This document shows, piece by piece, positions 32,555-39,966 of a DNA stretch of 39,966 nucleotides. Under the pieces are notes generated by a model. The model worked only from the letters and a program-made list of their open reading frames with translations. It did not search any database and was not told the DNA's origin. The stretch covers positions 1 through 39,966 of the forward strand of contig SCTM01000014.1 of assembly GCA_004297485.1 (NCBI GenBank), given 5' to 3'. A program made the position numbers and the translations under genes. Each line of letters starts with the position of its first letter. Position 1 is the first letter of the stretch. The stretch comes from Rhodospirillaceae bacterium. GTDB lineage: Bacteria > Pseudomonadota > Alphaproteobacteria > Rhodospirillales > Rhodospirillaceae.

Positions 32555-32618
32555 CCCGTGACAACTGGGGCCGGATGTTGGTGAGTCACCATTCCATCGC
32601 AGTGAGGAGATATCATTG

Positions 32619-33212
32619 ATGCGCGACACGCTCGATAGCGCCGGTCAGGATTTGATTTTCCGCAAGGCCCGTACCCAAAACGGCTGGAAGCCGGAAAAGG
32701 TCGCCGAAGCGCTGATGCGGGAAATCTACGACCTCATGAAAATGGGACCCACCAGCGCCAATAGCAGTCCGGCGCGTTTCATCTTCATCGCGTCCAAGGC
32801 GGGCAAGGAAAAGCTCAAGCCGGCCGTGGCGGAAGGTAATCTGGCCAAGACCATGGAAGCGCCGGTGACAGTGATCATCGGGTATGACACGCAGTTTTAT
32901 GAATATCTGCCGGAGCTGTTTCCGCACGCGCCCGGCATGAAGAATTATTTCACCAGCAGCGAGGCCATGGCGCAGGAGACCGCGTTCCGCAACGGTACTT
33001 TGCAAGGCGCCTATCTGATCATCGCCGCCCGGGCTTTGGGACTCGACGCAGGCCCCATGAGCGGCTTCGATCCGGCGAAAGTGAATGCGGCCTTCTGGCC
33101 CGACGGGCGGGTGAAAGCGAATTTCCTGTGCAACATCGGCATCGGCGATGAGAGCAAATTGTTCGACCGCAGCCCACGCCTGTCCTTCGAGAAGGCGTGC
33201 CAGATCATTTAG
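32619..33212 (+). CDS. nitroreductase-family protein, RutE/malonic-semialdehyde-reductase-like
   Basis: 197 residues from ATG 32619; a TTG one codon earlier is equally well placed behind [20 protein letters not shown] is the FMN-binding region of the RutE/HadB branch, and [11 protein letters not shown] and F-L-C-N-I-G-I-G are the C-terminal family blocks. RutE reduces malonic semialdehyde in pyrimidine degradation, but no other rut genes are here, so it may be a general aldehyde or enal reductase. Its stop overlaps the convergent DoxX gene by 8 bases. Confidence 0.88.
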   Translation: MRDTLDSAGQDLIFRKARTQNGWKPEKVAEALMREIYDLMKMGPTSANSSPARFIFIASKAGKEKLKPAVAEGNLAKTMEAPVTVIIGYDTQFYEYLPELFPHAPGMKNYFTSSEAMAQETAFRNGTLQGAYLIIAARALGLDAGPMSGFDPAKVNAAFWPDGRVKANFLCNIGIGDESKLFDRSPRLSFEKACQII

Positions 33213-33702
33213 AGATCAAGCGCGCGGCCGTGAAACTACGGCGTAGAAGCCAATCGAGCGAAAACACGCCGGGACCACGCACGACGATCATGACCAGCAG
33301 GAACAGCCAGTAAAAGTGCTCGACGTTGTCATAGGACGGATCACGGGCGCCGAGCACGAACTGGATCACCAGGGTCATGCCGATAAGCGGTAGCGCGGCG
33401 AAGCGTGCGCAAAGACCGAGAACCAGAAACACGGGCATGCCCAGTTCGAACGCCGCGCCGATGGTCGCGGCGACTTCGGGCGGCAAAATGGGAACTTTGT
33501 ATTCGTCCTGGAACAGATAGACCGTCGAATTCCAATCGGCGATCTTGACCCGACCGGAATTGAAGAACACCCGCGCGATCCATAGACGGACGGCGAGATC
33601 GAACAGCGGCGCGCCATAGCGCTCCAGCAACGCGGTCGCGCAGCCATAAAGTTTTTCAGCCGCCTGAACGGCGGGTAAAGCCTGAAGACGGGCGGCGATC
33701 AT
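33205..33702 (-). CDS. DoxX family membrane protein
   Basis: 165 residues with four hydrophobic segments. [15 protein letters not shown] in helix 1, [19 protein letters not shown] in helix 2 and the aromatic [18 protein letters not shown] at the end are DoxX features. DoxX proteins are inner-membrane, quinone- or thiol-linked in some systems, and are commonly found in bufferin operons. Here the gene follows the DUF2282 peptide gene by 93 bases on the same strand, which fits such an operon. Confidence 0.88.
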   Translation of the reverse strand: MIAARLQALPAVQAAEKLYGCATALLERYGAPLFDLAVRLWIARVFFNSGRVKIADWNSTVYLFQDEYKVPILPPEVAATIGAAFELGMPVFLVLGLCARFAALPLIGMTLVIQFVLGARDPSYDNVEHFYWLFLLVMIVVRGPGVFSLDWLLRRSFTAARLISK

Positions 33703-33795
33703 GGATGCACCTGAGATTGATGGTTGTAGGCGAGAAACGCCCGCCGGCCGAAAGGATGCCTATCGGCCGGCGGCACGCAAAGTTTCTCGGCCGAA

Positions 33796-34101
33796 CTAGC
33801 CTTTGATTTTCGGGTTCATGCCATCGAACGGCGTCAGGCTGCCCATCATCTTGTCGCAGGTGCCGGCCGGGATGGCCTTGAATTCCTGGCCGCTGTAGGA
33901 GGTCTTTGACTGACCGGCGCAGGAATGATTTCCGTTCTTGGCGGCGCAGGAATTCTCGCCCGCCTTGGCGATACCGAAACACTTTTCCATGGCCATGCCG
34001 GGCTTGGCATCATCGGCCTTGGCACCGGAGGAAGTGAAGGCAACGGTGGCGCCGACAACGGCGGCAAGCAGCGCGGCGTGGGTGAGTTTGGTGGACTGCA
34101 T
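33796..34101 (-). CDS. bufferin-like DUF2282 periplasmic peptide (BufA1 type)
   Basis: 101 residues from ATG 34099-34101 with GGGAG upstream. A signal peptide (about 1-29, ending A-K-A) precedes a mature chain with four Cys at 41, 52, 61 and 82, in E-K-C-F-G-I-A, N-S-C-A-A, H-S-C-A-G and G-T-C-D-K. That Cys spacing and the K-C-F-G and A-G-T-C contexts are those of DUF2282 proteins. These are now known as bufferins, copper-binding peptides whose central Cys are modified by a DUF692 (MNIO) enzyme with a DUF2063 partner. Neither of those enzymes is coded anywhere in this window, so modification would need genes elsewhere or may not happen. DoxX is downstream and a LysR regulator upstream. Confidence 0.85.
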   Translation of the reverse strand: MQSTKLTHAALLAAVVGATVAFTSSGAKADDAKPGMAMEKCFGIAKAGENSCAAKNGNHSCAGQSKTSYSGQEFKAIPAGTCDKMMGSLTPFDGMNPKIKG

Positions 34102-34200
34102 GGTTGATCTCCCTGAGGTCTGTTGACGTCCGATGCTGCGGACAAGGGAGAGGCTACGGGAAAAGCGCGCCGGGGTGCCAATATCGGTTTGTTACAAATT

Positions 34201-34219
34201 CCATAACCGCAGGCTATGG
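34201..34219 (-). promoter_or_regulatory. LysR-type box upstream of the bufferin gene
   Basis: CCATA-N9-TATGG is a perfect dyad that contains ATA-N9-TAT, the T-N11-A pattern bound by LysR-type regulators. It lies about 100 bases before the bufferin start and just past the LysR stop, so the LysR protein coded next door is the obvious candidate binder. The pattern is seen; binding is inferred. Confidence 0.5.
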
Positions 34220-34254
34220 TGGCGCACGCCAATGACAGCGGGGAGTTACCGGAC

Positions 34255-35136
34255 CTACAGCTCCCAACGATAGCCTTTCGCCAGTTGTACCACGGCTTTA
34301 GCCGCCGGCGTGAAGCGGCGCCCCGCGACCGTAACCAGGGAAACGGTGCGGCTGACTTCCGGCTCCACAATCAACCGCAGTACCACGCCGGGCATGCGCG
34401 GCAGGAATTCGGGCATGACCGAGCAGCCGACCCCGGCCGCCAGCATGGCCTGAACCCAATCCTCCCGCTCGCTACGGAATTTGACGTCCACTTCCGCATC
34501 CCAGCCCATGGCCATGGCAGTCCAGTGATCGTCGAATTCGCATAGCGTCCGCTCGACATAGGCCTCACCGGTCAATTCGCGAAACGGCACGGCATTCATG
34601 CGTTCGAAGCGATGGCCCTTGGCAAAGGCGACGCCATAACGTTCGGTGTAGAGCGGGATGGGATCGAGGCGTTCCGGCAGCTTGGGCATGCCGATCAGCG
34701 CCACATCGCAGGCACCTTTCATCATGGTTTCCATGAGCACGGGGCCGGGGAGTTCGGTGATGGTCAGGTCGATGGCGGGCAGGCGTTCGCGAATGGCGCG
34801 CAGAAAACCCACCATGACACTGGGGCTGATGGTGCACATCACACCGAGCATCAGTTCCACGCGCGTGGCGCTTTTGAAACTGACCGCTTCCTCCTGCGCG
34901 GCGGCAGTGGATGTGAACACCTGCTCGAGGTGAGGTTTGATGATTCTTCCCAGGTCTGTGAGGTGGGTGTTGCCGCGCTCGCGCCGGAACAATTCGCCGC
35001 CCAGTTCGTCTTCCAGATTCTTGATGGCCTTGGTCAGTGCCGGTTGCGACACGCCGCACGCGGTCGCCGCCTTGGTGAAATTCAATTCACGGCACAGGGT
35101 GAGGAAATAACGAACCTGATTGAGTTCCACGCGCAC
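34255..35136 (-). CDS. LysR family transcriptional regulator
   Basis: 293 residues. The winged helix-turn-helix occupies residues about 4-62: V-R-Y-F-L-T-L-C-R-E-L-N-F-T-K-A-A-T-A-C-G-V-S-Q-P-A-L-T-K-A-I, then L-E-D-E-L-G-G-E-L-F-R-R-E-R. The effector domain (about 90-290) is of periplasmic-binding-protein type, opening V-E-L-M-L-G-V-M-C. Several Cys occur in the effector half, so redox or metal sensing is possible, but no OxyR Cys pair can be assigned by eye. It is transcribed in the same direction as the bufferin and DoxX genes behind it, with a 153-base gap holding a LysR box. The likely target is that small operon. Confidence 0.92.
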   Translation of the reverse strand: MRVELNQVRYFLTLCRELNFTKAATACGVSQPALTKAIKNLEDELGGELFRRERGNTHLTDLGRIIKPHLEQVFTSTAAAQEEAVSFKSATRVELMLGVMCTISPSVMVGFLRAIRERLPAIDLTITELPGPVLMETMMKGACDVALIGMPKLPERLDPIPLYTERYGVAFAKGHRFERMNAVPFRELTGEAYVERTLCEFDDHWTAMAMGWDAEVDVKFRSEREDWVQAMLAAGVGCSVMPEFLPRMPGVVLRLIVEPEVSRTVSLVTVAGRRFTPAAKAVVQLAKGYRWEL

Positions 35137-35291
35137 CCCTTGGCTGGATCAGCCTTGTTCGAAAAGCCGCCGATTATGCCGGTCGAGTCGCCGCAACCGC
35201 CAGCCGGGACTCACATCGTCCCAGGCCACGGCGCGACGTCAGGAATGCTGCACTTTATGCTGCAGCGATTCCCGCAGCAAAGTGAGCAATA

Positions 35292-36299
35292 TCAATGGGG
35301 TGGGAGAAATCCCACGGTGGCATAGATTTCGGCCAGGATCGGCTCGGCGATGGACCGGGCCTTGGCCGCGCCACGGGCCAGAACCCGGTCGATCTCCGCC
35401 GGATCGGCCATCAACCGCGCCATTTCGGCGTCGATGGGGCCCAGCACCGCCACCGCCACCTCGGTCAAGCGGGCCTTGAACTGGCTGAAGGTCCAGCCCG
35501 CCGTCTCCGCCACCGCCTGTTCCAGTGTCCCGTCGGTGAGCGCGGCATAGATGCTCAGAAGGTTTTCGGCTTCCGGCCGCCCCTCAAGACCGGCGACCGC
35601 ATCCGGAAGCGGGTTCGGGTCGGTGGTGGCCTTACGGATCTTCTGGGCGATAGCGTCCGCCGTGTCGGTCATGTTGAGACGGGAGAAGTCGGACGGGTCC
35701 GACTTGGACATCTTCTTGGTGCCGTCGCGCAGCGACATGACTCGGGTGCCCGGGCCGCGGATCACAGGCTCGGGCAGGGGAAAGAAGTTCATGCCGTAGT
35801 CGTTGTTGAACTTCTGGGCGATGTCCCGGGTCAGTTCCAGGTGCTGTTTCTGGTCTTCACCCACAGGGACATGGGTGGCCTTGTAGACCAGAATGTCCGC
35901 CGCCATGAGGTTGGGATAGACGTAGAGTCCGGCACTGGCCTTTTCTTTATCCTTGCCGGCCTTGTCCTTGAACTGGGTCATGCGGTTGAGCCAGCCGAGG
36001 CGGGCGATGCAGTTGAACACCCAGGCCAGCTGGGCATGAGCCGGCACGTGGCTCTGCACGAATAACGCGTTGGCGGCCGGATCGATGCCGGCGGCAATCA
36101 TGCCGGCGGCTACTTCCCGGGTCGAGCGCAGCAGTTCCTTCGGCTCCTGCCACACGGTAATGGCGTGCAGATCGACGATGCAGAACAGGCACTCGTAGTC
36201 CTGCTGTAGCGCCACCCAATTGCGGATTGCGCCCAGGTAGTTGCCGAGGTGAAGATTTCCGGTGGGCTGGATTCCGGACAGGATGCGGCCGCGCGACAT
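35292..36299 (-). CDS. trpS: tryptophanyl-tRNA synthetase
   Basis: 335 residues from ATG 36297-36299 with AAGGA upstream. Class I aminoacyl-tRNA synthetase: [15 protein letters not shown] has the HIGH-type site near residue 10, and K-K-M-S-K-S near residue 195 is the KMSKS loop. [34 protein letters not shown] contact Trp and ATP. Length is that of bacterial TrpS. It charges tRNA-Trp in the cytoplasm. It lies 53 bases after murJ on the same strand, the usual glnD-murJ-trpS order. Confidence 0.98.
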   Translation of the reverse strand: MSRGRILSGIQPTGNLHLGNYLGAIRNWVALQQDYECLFCIVDLHAITVWQEPKELLRSTREVAAGMIAAGIDPAANALFVQSHVPAHAQLAWVFNCIARLGWLNRMTQFKDKAGKDKEKASAGLYVYPNLMAADILVYKATHVPVGEDQKQHLELTRDIAQKFNNDYGMNFFPLPEPVIRGPGTRVMSLRDGTKKMSKSDPSDFSRLNMTDTADAIAQKIRKATTDPNPLPDAVAGLEGRPEAENLLSIYAALTDGTLEQAVAETAGWTFSQFKARLTEVAVAVLGPIDAEMARLMADPAEIDRVLARGAAKARSIAEPILAEIYATVGFLPPH

Positions 36300-36352
36300 C
36301 GCGTATTTCCTTTTAGATAAGCGCCGCTAGGTAGCTCACGCCCGCAGCACGG

Positions 36353-37954
36353 TCAAGCAATCGGACCTTTTCGCCGCCGCTTGAGCAGACCGAGATCGTC
36401 CCGCGTGGCGGCGCCGACGGCGAACGCACTCAGCAGATAAATCAGACCGCCGCCGCCGATGAGCAGAATCAGGGCTAACGTGCGCGATCCGTTGGCGCCG
36501 GCCCCCAGACCCGGCATGCCGAACACCGGCCCGAACACCCGGAGCACCGCGCCAAGGCCCCACCACAAGCCTACGCCCATGGCGGCACTGGTTATCACGA
36601 TGCGCGGCAGGCGGCGGCGCAGCCGGTCGTCGGGTTTCAAATGGCCACGGCGATAGAGGATCGTGCTGAGAAGCCCCGCGTTGAGCCAAGCGGACACGGA
36701 GGTTCCAATCGCGATCCCCACATGGCCGAACTTGTGCATCAGCGCGATATTGATGGTGAGATTGACGACGAGGGCCACCGTCGAAGCGATCACCGGCGTG
36801 CGGGTATCATGACGACCAAAGAATCCCGGCGTCAGCGCCTTGTTGAGGACATAAGCCGGCAATCCGAAAGAAAACGCCAGCAACGCCGAAGCCACCGCAT
36901 GACGATCGCCGGGCGTGAAACGGCCATGTTCGAACACCACCGCCGTGATGGGCTCTGCCAGCACCGCAATCCCCACCGCCGCCGGCATGGTGAGCAGAAG
37001 ACTGATTTCAATGGCGCGGTTCTGATTGGCCAGGGCAGCGGCTTCCTGGCCCGATTGAATCTGGCGCGCCAGCAGCGGCAAGAGCGCGACGCCGATGGCG
37101 GTCCCGAAAATACCGATGGGCAGTTGATTGACCCGATCGGCGTAATTGATCCACGACACCGCCCCGACGCCGACCAGCGACGCAACGATTCTGTTGACCA
37201 CCACATTGACCTGATAGATGCCCGCGCCATAGGCCACCGGCACTATACGGGCGATCAACTGCTTGACCTCGGGCGTGAGGTGTGGACGCACCAGATGAAA
37301 GCCGACCCCGACCCGCCGGCAGTCCGCAGCAAGCCACACGAACTGCACGACACCAGCGACGAAGACGCCCCAGGACATAAACAAGGCGCGGTCTCCGTCC
37401 GCACCCACGCCCAGCAGCAGCGCGGTGATCAGCGTGATGTTAAGCAGTACCGGCGCCGCCGCCGGGACGGCAAATCGTCCAAGCGCGTTCAGCACGCCCG
37501 ATTGCAACGACGTCAGGGACACGAACAAAAGATAGGGAAACGCGATCCGCGCCAACGCGGTCGTGCGTTCCATCTGTCCCGGAATATGTTCGAAGCCGGG
37601 CGCCATGACATAGAGCACCAGCGGCATAGCGATCATCATCACGGCGGAAAAAATCAGCAGCACAACAGTGAGGACGGCGAACGCTTCGTCGGCAAACTGC
37701 TTGGCCTTTTCCTGACCATCCCGCTCGAGGGTTTGAGCAAAAATCGGCACGAACCCGGCAGAGAACGCCCCCTCGGCAAACAAGGACCGGAACAGGTTCG
37801 GGATCGTGAAAGCCACGAAGAAGGCGTCGGACGCGGCACCGGCGCCAATGAAAGTGGCCATCAATGTCTCGCGCAGAAACCCGGCGACGCGGCTCAGCAT
37901 GGTGTAGCTGCCGACCGTAGCGAATGTGCGGAACAGAGATGGCGGGTGGGACAT
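36353..37954 (-). CDS. murJ: lipid II flippase MurJ (MviN)
   Basis: 533 residues with about 14 hydrophobic segments. The N-terminus S-L-F-R-T-F-A-T-V-G-S-Y-T-M-L-S-R-V-A-G-F-x-R-E opens the MOP-superfamily MurJ fold. F-R-S-L-F-A-E-G-A-F-S-A-G-F-V-P is the hallmark segment after helix 2, with the Arg and Glu that line the cavity. P-I-G-I-F-G-T-A-I-G-V-A-L-L-P and R-F-T-P-G-D also fit. It flips lipid II to the periplasm for peptidoglycan synthesis and is essential in most bacteria. The start at ATG 37952-37954 has no clear ribosome binding site. A palindromic repeat pair lies directly upstream, between glnD and this gene. Confidence 0.96.
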   Translation of the reverse strand: MSHPPSLFRTFATVGSYTMLSRVAGFLRETLMATFIGAGAASDAFFVAFTIPNLFRSLFAEGAFSAGFVPIFAQTLERDGQEKAKQFADEAFAVLTVVLLIFSAVMMIAMPLVLYVMAPGFEHIPGQMERTTALARIAFPYLLFVSLTSLQSGVLNALGRFAVPAAAPVLLNITLITALLLGVGADGDRALFMSWGVFVAGVVQFVWLAADCRRVGVGFHLVRPHLTPEVKQLIARIVPVAYGAGIYQVNVVVNRIVASLVGVGAVSWINYADRVNQLPIGIFGTAIGVALLPLLARQIQSGQEAAALANQNRAIEISLLLTMPAAVGIAVLAEPITAVVFEHGRFTPGDRHAVASALLAFSFGLPAYVLNKALTPGFFGRHDTRTPVIASTVALVVNLTINIALMHKFGHVGIAIGTSVSAWLNAGLLSTILYRRGHLKPDDRLRRRLPRIVITSAAMGVGLWWGLGAVLRVFGPVFGMPGLGAGANGSRTLALILLIGGGGLIYLLSAFAVGAATRDDLGLLKRRRKGPIA

Positions 37955-37961
37955 CTATTTC

Positions 37962-37993
37962 GTCACCCTCGGGCTTGACGTGAGGGTCCAGGG
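37962..37993 (+). repeat. palindromic intergenic repeat, copy B
   Basis: Opens GTCACCCTCGGGCTTGA, identical over 17 bases to copy A near 15.95 kb, and continues ACGTGAGGGTCCAGGG. It lies 8 bases from the murJ start. CCCTC and GAGGG form a small hairpin. Confidence 0.6.
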
Positions 37994-38055
37994 TTTCCGG
38001 GCGCCGTGCGATGCAGAAAGCAACGATTTTGCCGAACCCGCCTGTCTTGGCAACA

Positions 38056-38080
38056 CTGGGTCCTCACGTCAAGCGCGAGG
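38056..38080 (-). repeat. palindromic intergenic repeat, copy C (inverted to copy B)
   Basis: Read on the minus strand it gives CTCGCGCTTGACGTGAGG and then ACCCAG, matching copy B at about 21 of 24 bases. B and C face each other across 62 bases in the glnD-murJ gap, so a long imperfect hairpin could form in the transcript. Confidence 0.55.
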
Positions 38081-38099
38081 ACAGCGGCAGAAGGTTCCG

Positions 38100-39966
38100 T
38101 CACTCCGCGGCGACGGAGTTTTTTGAATGGCGCGGCTGGGTCCGCCGTTCCACCGAAACGTCGGCGGCGGCGACCCCGATCGCCTTGCCCAGGGCCTCGC
38201 GGATCTGACGAATCTTGGTTTCGTGCTCGACCTTCATGCCAAACACATCCTTGACGTAGAACACGTCCACCACCCGCTCGCCGTAGGTGGAAATGTGAGC
38301 CGAGGAAATCTGTAAGCCGAGATCGGCCATGGCCCGGGTGACGTCGAACAGGAAACCGGGACGGTCATGGCCGTTGATCTCGATGACACTGCAAACCTTA
38401 GAGGCAGCGTTGTCGATAATCACGCGCGGCGGTACTTCCAACGCCTTGACCCGCGCCGGCAGGCGCGCACCGGCCGTGGCAAGCTCTTGATTAAGGCGGA
38501 TGCGTCCTTCCAGGGCAGCGACAACCCGGCTGGCGACGCGCGCCTTCTTCTCGGGCAGGATCAGCGGCTGACCATCGAAATCCTGGATGGCAAAGGTATC
38601 CAGTGCCATGCCGTTGGCCAGCGTCATGATCTTGGCGTCGACCACGGACACGCCCGACAAGGCCAGTGCCCCGGCGATGCGCGCGAACAAGCCCGGATGA
38701 TCGGGCGCGTAAATGAGCATCTGCGTCACCGCCCGGTAGTCGTCGACCGCGAAATCGATCGCCACTTTGTCGCCCGCGGCGGCGGCAGCCTTGATGATGT
38801 GTGCGTGACGCACATGGGCTGCGGTGTCGTAAGCGAGCCAATAGGCAGGAGAGCCGATGGCTAGATGGTGTTCCAACTCATCCGCCTTCCAATCGCGCAG
38901 TTCCTTGGTAAGGGCTTCCTTAGCGGCGGCGATCCGGTGATCGGTCCGGACCGCGCCGGAACTGACAGCACCGGCCTGCTCGCCGGTCATGTGTTCCATG
39001 GCACGATAGAACAAGTCGCGCAGCAACGTCGCCTTCCAATTATTCCACACCGCCGGCCCGACGGCGCGGATGTCGGCGCACGTCAGAATCAACAGCAGCT
39101 TCAGCCGCTCCGGCGACTGCACCACATCGCAGAATCGCACAATGGTCTCGCGATCATCGAGATCGCGTTTGAAGGCGGTATTGCTCATGAACAGGTGTTG
39201 ACGAACCAGCCAGCTCACGGTTTCGGTCTCTTCGGGTGTCAGGCCGAGGCGCGGGCACAAAGTGAGTGCGATGTCAGCGCCGAGATCCGAATGATCGCCG
39301 CCACGACCCTTGGCGATGTCATGAAGCATGACCGACGCATAGAGCGCGCGTCGGGATTCGATCTTCTTCACCACTTCCGTGGCGACCGGGAGTTCGTCCT
39401 TGAGCTTGCCCTGTTCGATGCGGTTGAGAATACCGATGGCCCGGACCGTGTGCTCGTCGGTGGTATAGACGTGGTACATGTCGTACTGCATCTGGGCCAC
39501 GACCCGGGCAAAATCCGGGATAAAGCGGCCGAACACGCCGCATTCGCTCATCAGACGCAGCGTCGCCTCGGCACTCTTGGACGAACAGAGAATGTCCATA
39601 AAGATACGGTTGGCTTCCGCATCGTTACGCAACGCCGAAACGCGGCGAGACTCCTGGGAGATCAGACGCAGCGTGCGTGGCTGAAATTCAAGACCGTTCT
39701 CCAGCGCCACGCGGAAGATGCGCAGGAGCTTCATCGGGTCGTTGGCAAAATCGCTGTCCTTTTTCACGCCGATGCGGCCGCGCTCGGCGATAAAGCCGTC
39801 GATCTTGCGTCGCCGAAGCGCCGCGTGCATGCGGGACAAGGGTTTCCGGCGTCCCCGTTCCTCCAGCACCGCCATAAACAGACGTGTGAGATCTTCCACA
39901 TCGCGCGCGACGAGAAAATAATGCTTCATAAACCGCTCGACCGCCGTCGCCCCGGCGCGATCGTGA
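38100..39966 (-). CDS. glnD: [protein-PII] uridylyltransferase, C-terminal part (starts beyond the window)
   Basis: The frame runs off the right edge, leaving about 621 residues. The visible part starts with G-A-T-A-V-E-R-F-M-K-H-Y-F, the end of the nucleotidyltransferase-associated region. The HD domain carries V-M-L-H-D-I-A-K-G-R-G-G-D-H-S with the His-Asp metal pair, and W-L-V-R-Q-H-L follows. Two ACT domains end the protein (D-H-P-G-L-F-A-R-I-A-G-A-L-A and D-R-P-G-F-L-F-D-V-T-R-A-M-A). GlnD adds UMP to PII when nitrogen is short and removes it when glutamine binds the ACT domains. The N-terminal catalytic G-S motif is outside the window. murJ and trpS follow on the same strand. Confidence 0.97.
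   Translation of the reverse strand, partial: HDRAGATAVERFMKHYFLVARDVEDLTRLFMAVLEERGRRKPLSRMHAALRRRKIDGFIAERGRIGVKKDSDFANDPMKLLRIFRVALENGLEFQPRTLRLISQESRRVSALRNDAEANRIFMDILCSSKSAEATLRLMSECGVFGRFIPDFARVVAQMQYDMYHVYTTDEHTVRAIGILNRIEQGKLKDELPVATEVVKKIESRRALYASVMLHDIAKGRGGDHSDLGADIALTLCPRLGLTPEETETVSWLVRQHLFMSNTAFKRDLDDRETIVRFCDVVQSPERLKLLLILTCADIRAVGPAVWNNWKATLLRDLFYRAMEHMTGEQAGAVSSGAVRTDHRIAAAKEALTKELRDWKADELEHHLAIGSPAYWLAYDTAAHVRHAHIIKAAAAAGDKVAIDFAVDDYRAVTQMLIYAPDHPGLFARIAGALALSGVSVVDAKIMTLANGMALDTFAIQDFDGQPLILPEKKARVASRVVAALEGRIRLNQELATAGARLPARVKALEVPPRVIIDNAASKVCSVIEINGHDRPGFLFDVTRAMADLGLQISSAHISTYGERVVDVFYVKDVFGMKVEHETKIRQIREALGKAIGVAAADVSVERRTQPRHSKNSVAAE

Noticed and set aside
35245-35265. 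ATGCTGCA direct repeats between trpS and the LysR gene
   Set aside because: Only 8 bases each; neither a clear terminator nor a LysR box.
36641-37978. 445-codon open frame antisense to murJ
   Set aside because: It is the mirror of MurJ codons, highly charged and His/Arg/Asp-rich, with no ribosome site or family motif.
1-39966. CRISPR arrays, insertion sequences, prophage genes, toxin-antitoxin pairs
   Set aside because: No regularly spaced repeats, transposase or integrase motifs, or paired small toxin-like genes were seen on either strand.

Overview
The window looks like a chromosomal segment of a GC-rich alphaproteobacterium. The evidence is the high GC content, the contiguous glnD-murJ-trpS block, msbA beside likely lipid A 2,3-diamino-sugar genes, a GDP-fucose/nonulosonic-acid cluster, and large TPR-glycosyltransferase-41 proteins of the type found in Caulobacter and its relatives. 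No rRNA, tRNA, IS element, prophage or CRISPR array was recognised. Coding density is very high, and no gene-free stretch exceeds about 220 bases.

Layout. Positions 1-4.3 kb hold mixed genes: the end of an alpha/beta hydrolase, a response-regulator-like protein with a degenerate receiver, a glycine-zipper lipoprotein, a 58-residue membrane protein, an MHS-type MFS transporter and a small two-helix membrane protein. Positions 4.3-8.5 kb hold two divergent TPR + GT41 proteins sharing a 46-bp promoter gap that contains a perfect 12-bp-arm inverted repeat. Positions 8.5-13.9 kb hold an MsbA-like lipid A flippase, a DegT aminotransferase plus Gfo/Idh dehydrogenase pair (best read as GnnB/GnnA) and a UMF1-type MFS protein. 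At 14.2-15.9 kb is purH behind a ZTP (pfl) riboswitch whose 3' end can pair with the purH Shine-Dalgarno sequence.

Positions 16-28.7 kb are a surface-sugar cluster that fires in both directions from a 77-bp gap at 23.3 kb. Leftward run a nonulosonic acid synthase (NeuB/LegI), a NeuD/PglD-type acetyltransferase, a lower-GC surface-carbohydrate protein, a CBS-nucleotidyltransferase (PtmE-like), an SDR (PtmA-like) and a membrane 4,6-dehydratase (FlaA1/CapD type). Rightward run a CMP-nonulosonate synthetase, a hydrolysing 2-epimerase, GDP-mannose dehydratase, GDP-fucose synthase and a class III aminotransferase. The PtmE/PtmA pair points to a GDP-sugar-based legionaminic acid pathway. With two FlmG-like TPR-GT41 proteins nearby, the most interesting reading is a nonulosonic-acid protein glycosylation system, perhaps acting on flagellin. 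That reading is inference.

Positions 28.8-31.7 kb hold a TauE/SafE exporter, a TIGR02186-type membrane-anchored protein, a universal stress protein and an Nfu iron-sulfur carrier. Positions 31.8-35.1 kb hold an SDR, a RutE-like nitroreductase, a DoxX protein, an orphan bufferin-like (DUF2282) peptide and a LysR regulator, with a LysR-type box upstream of the bufferin. Positions 35.3-40 kb hold trpS, murJ and the C-terminal part of glnD, all on the minus strand. Short palindromic repeats occur upstream of purH and between glnD and murJ.
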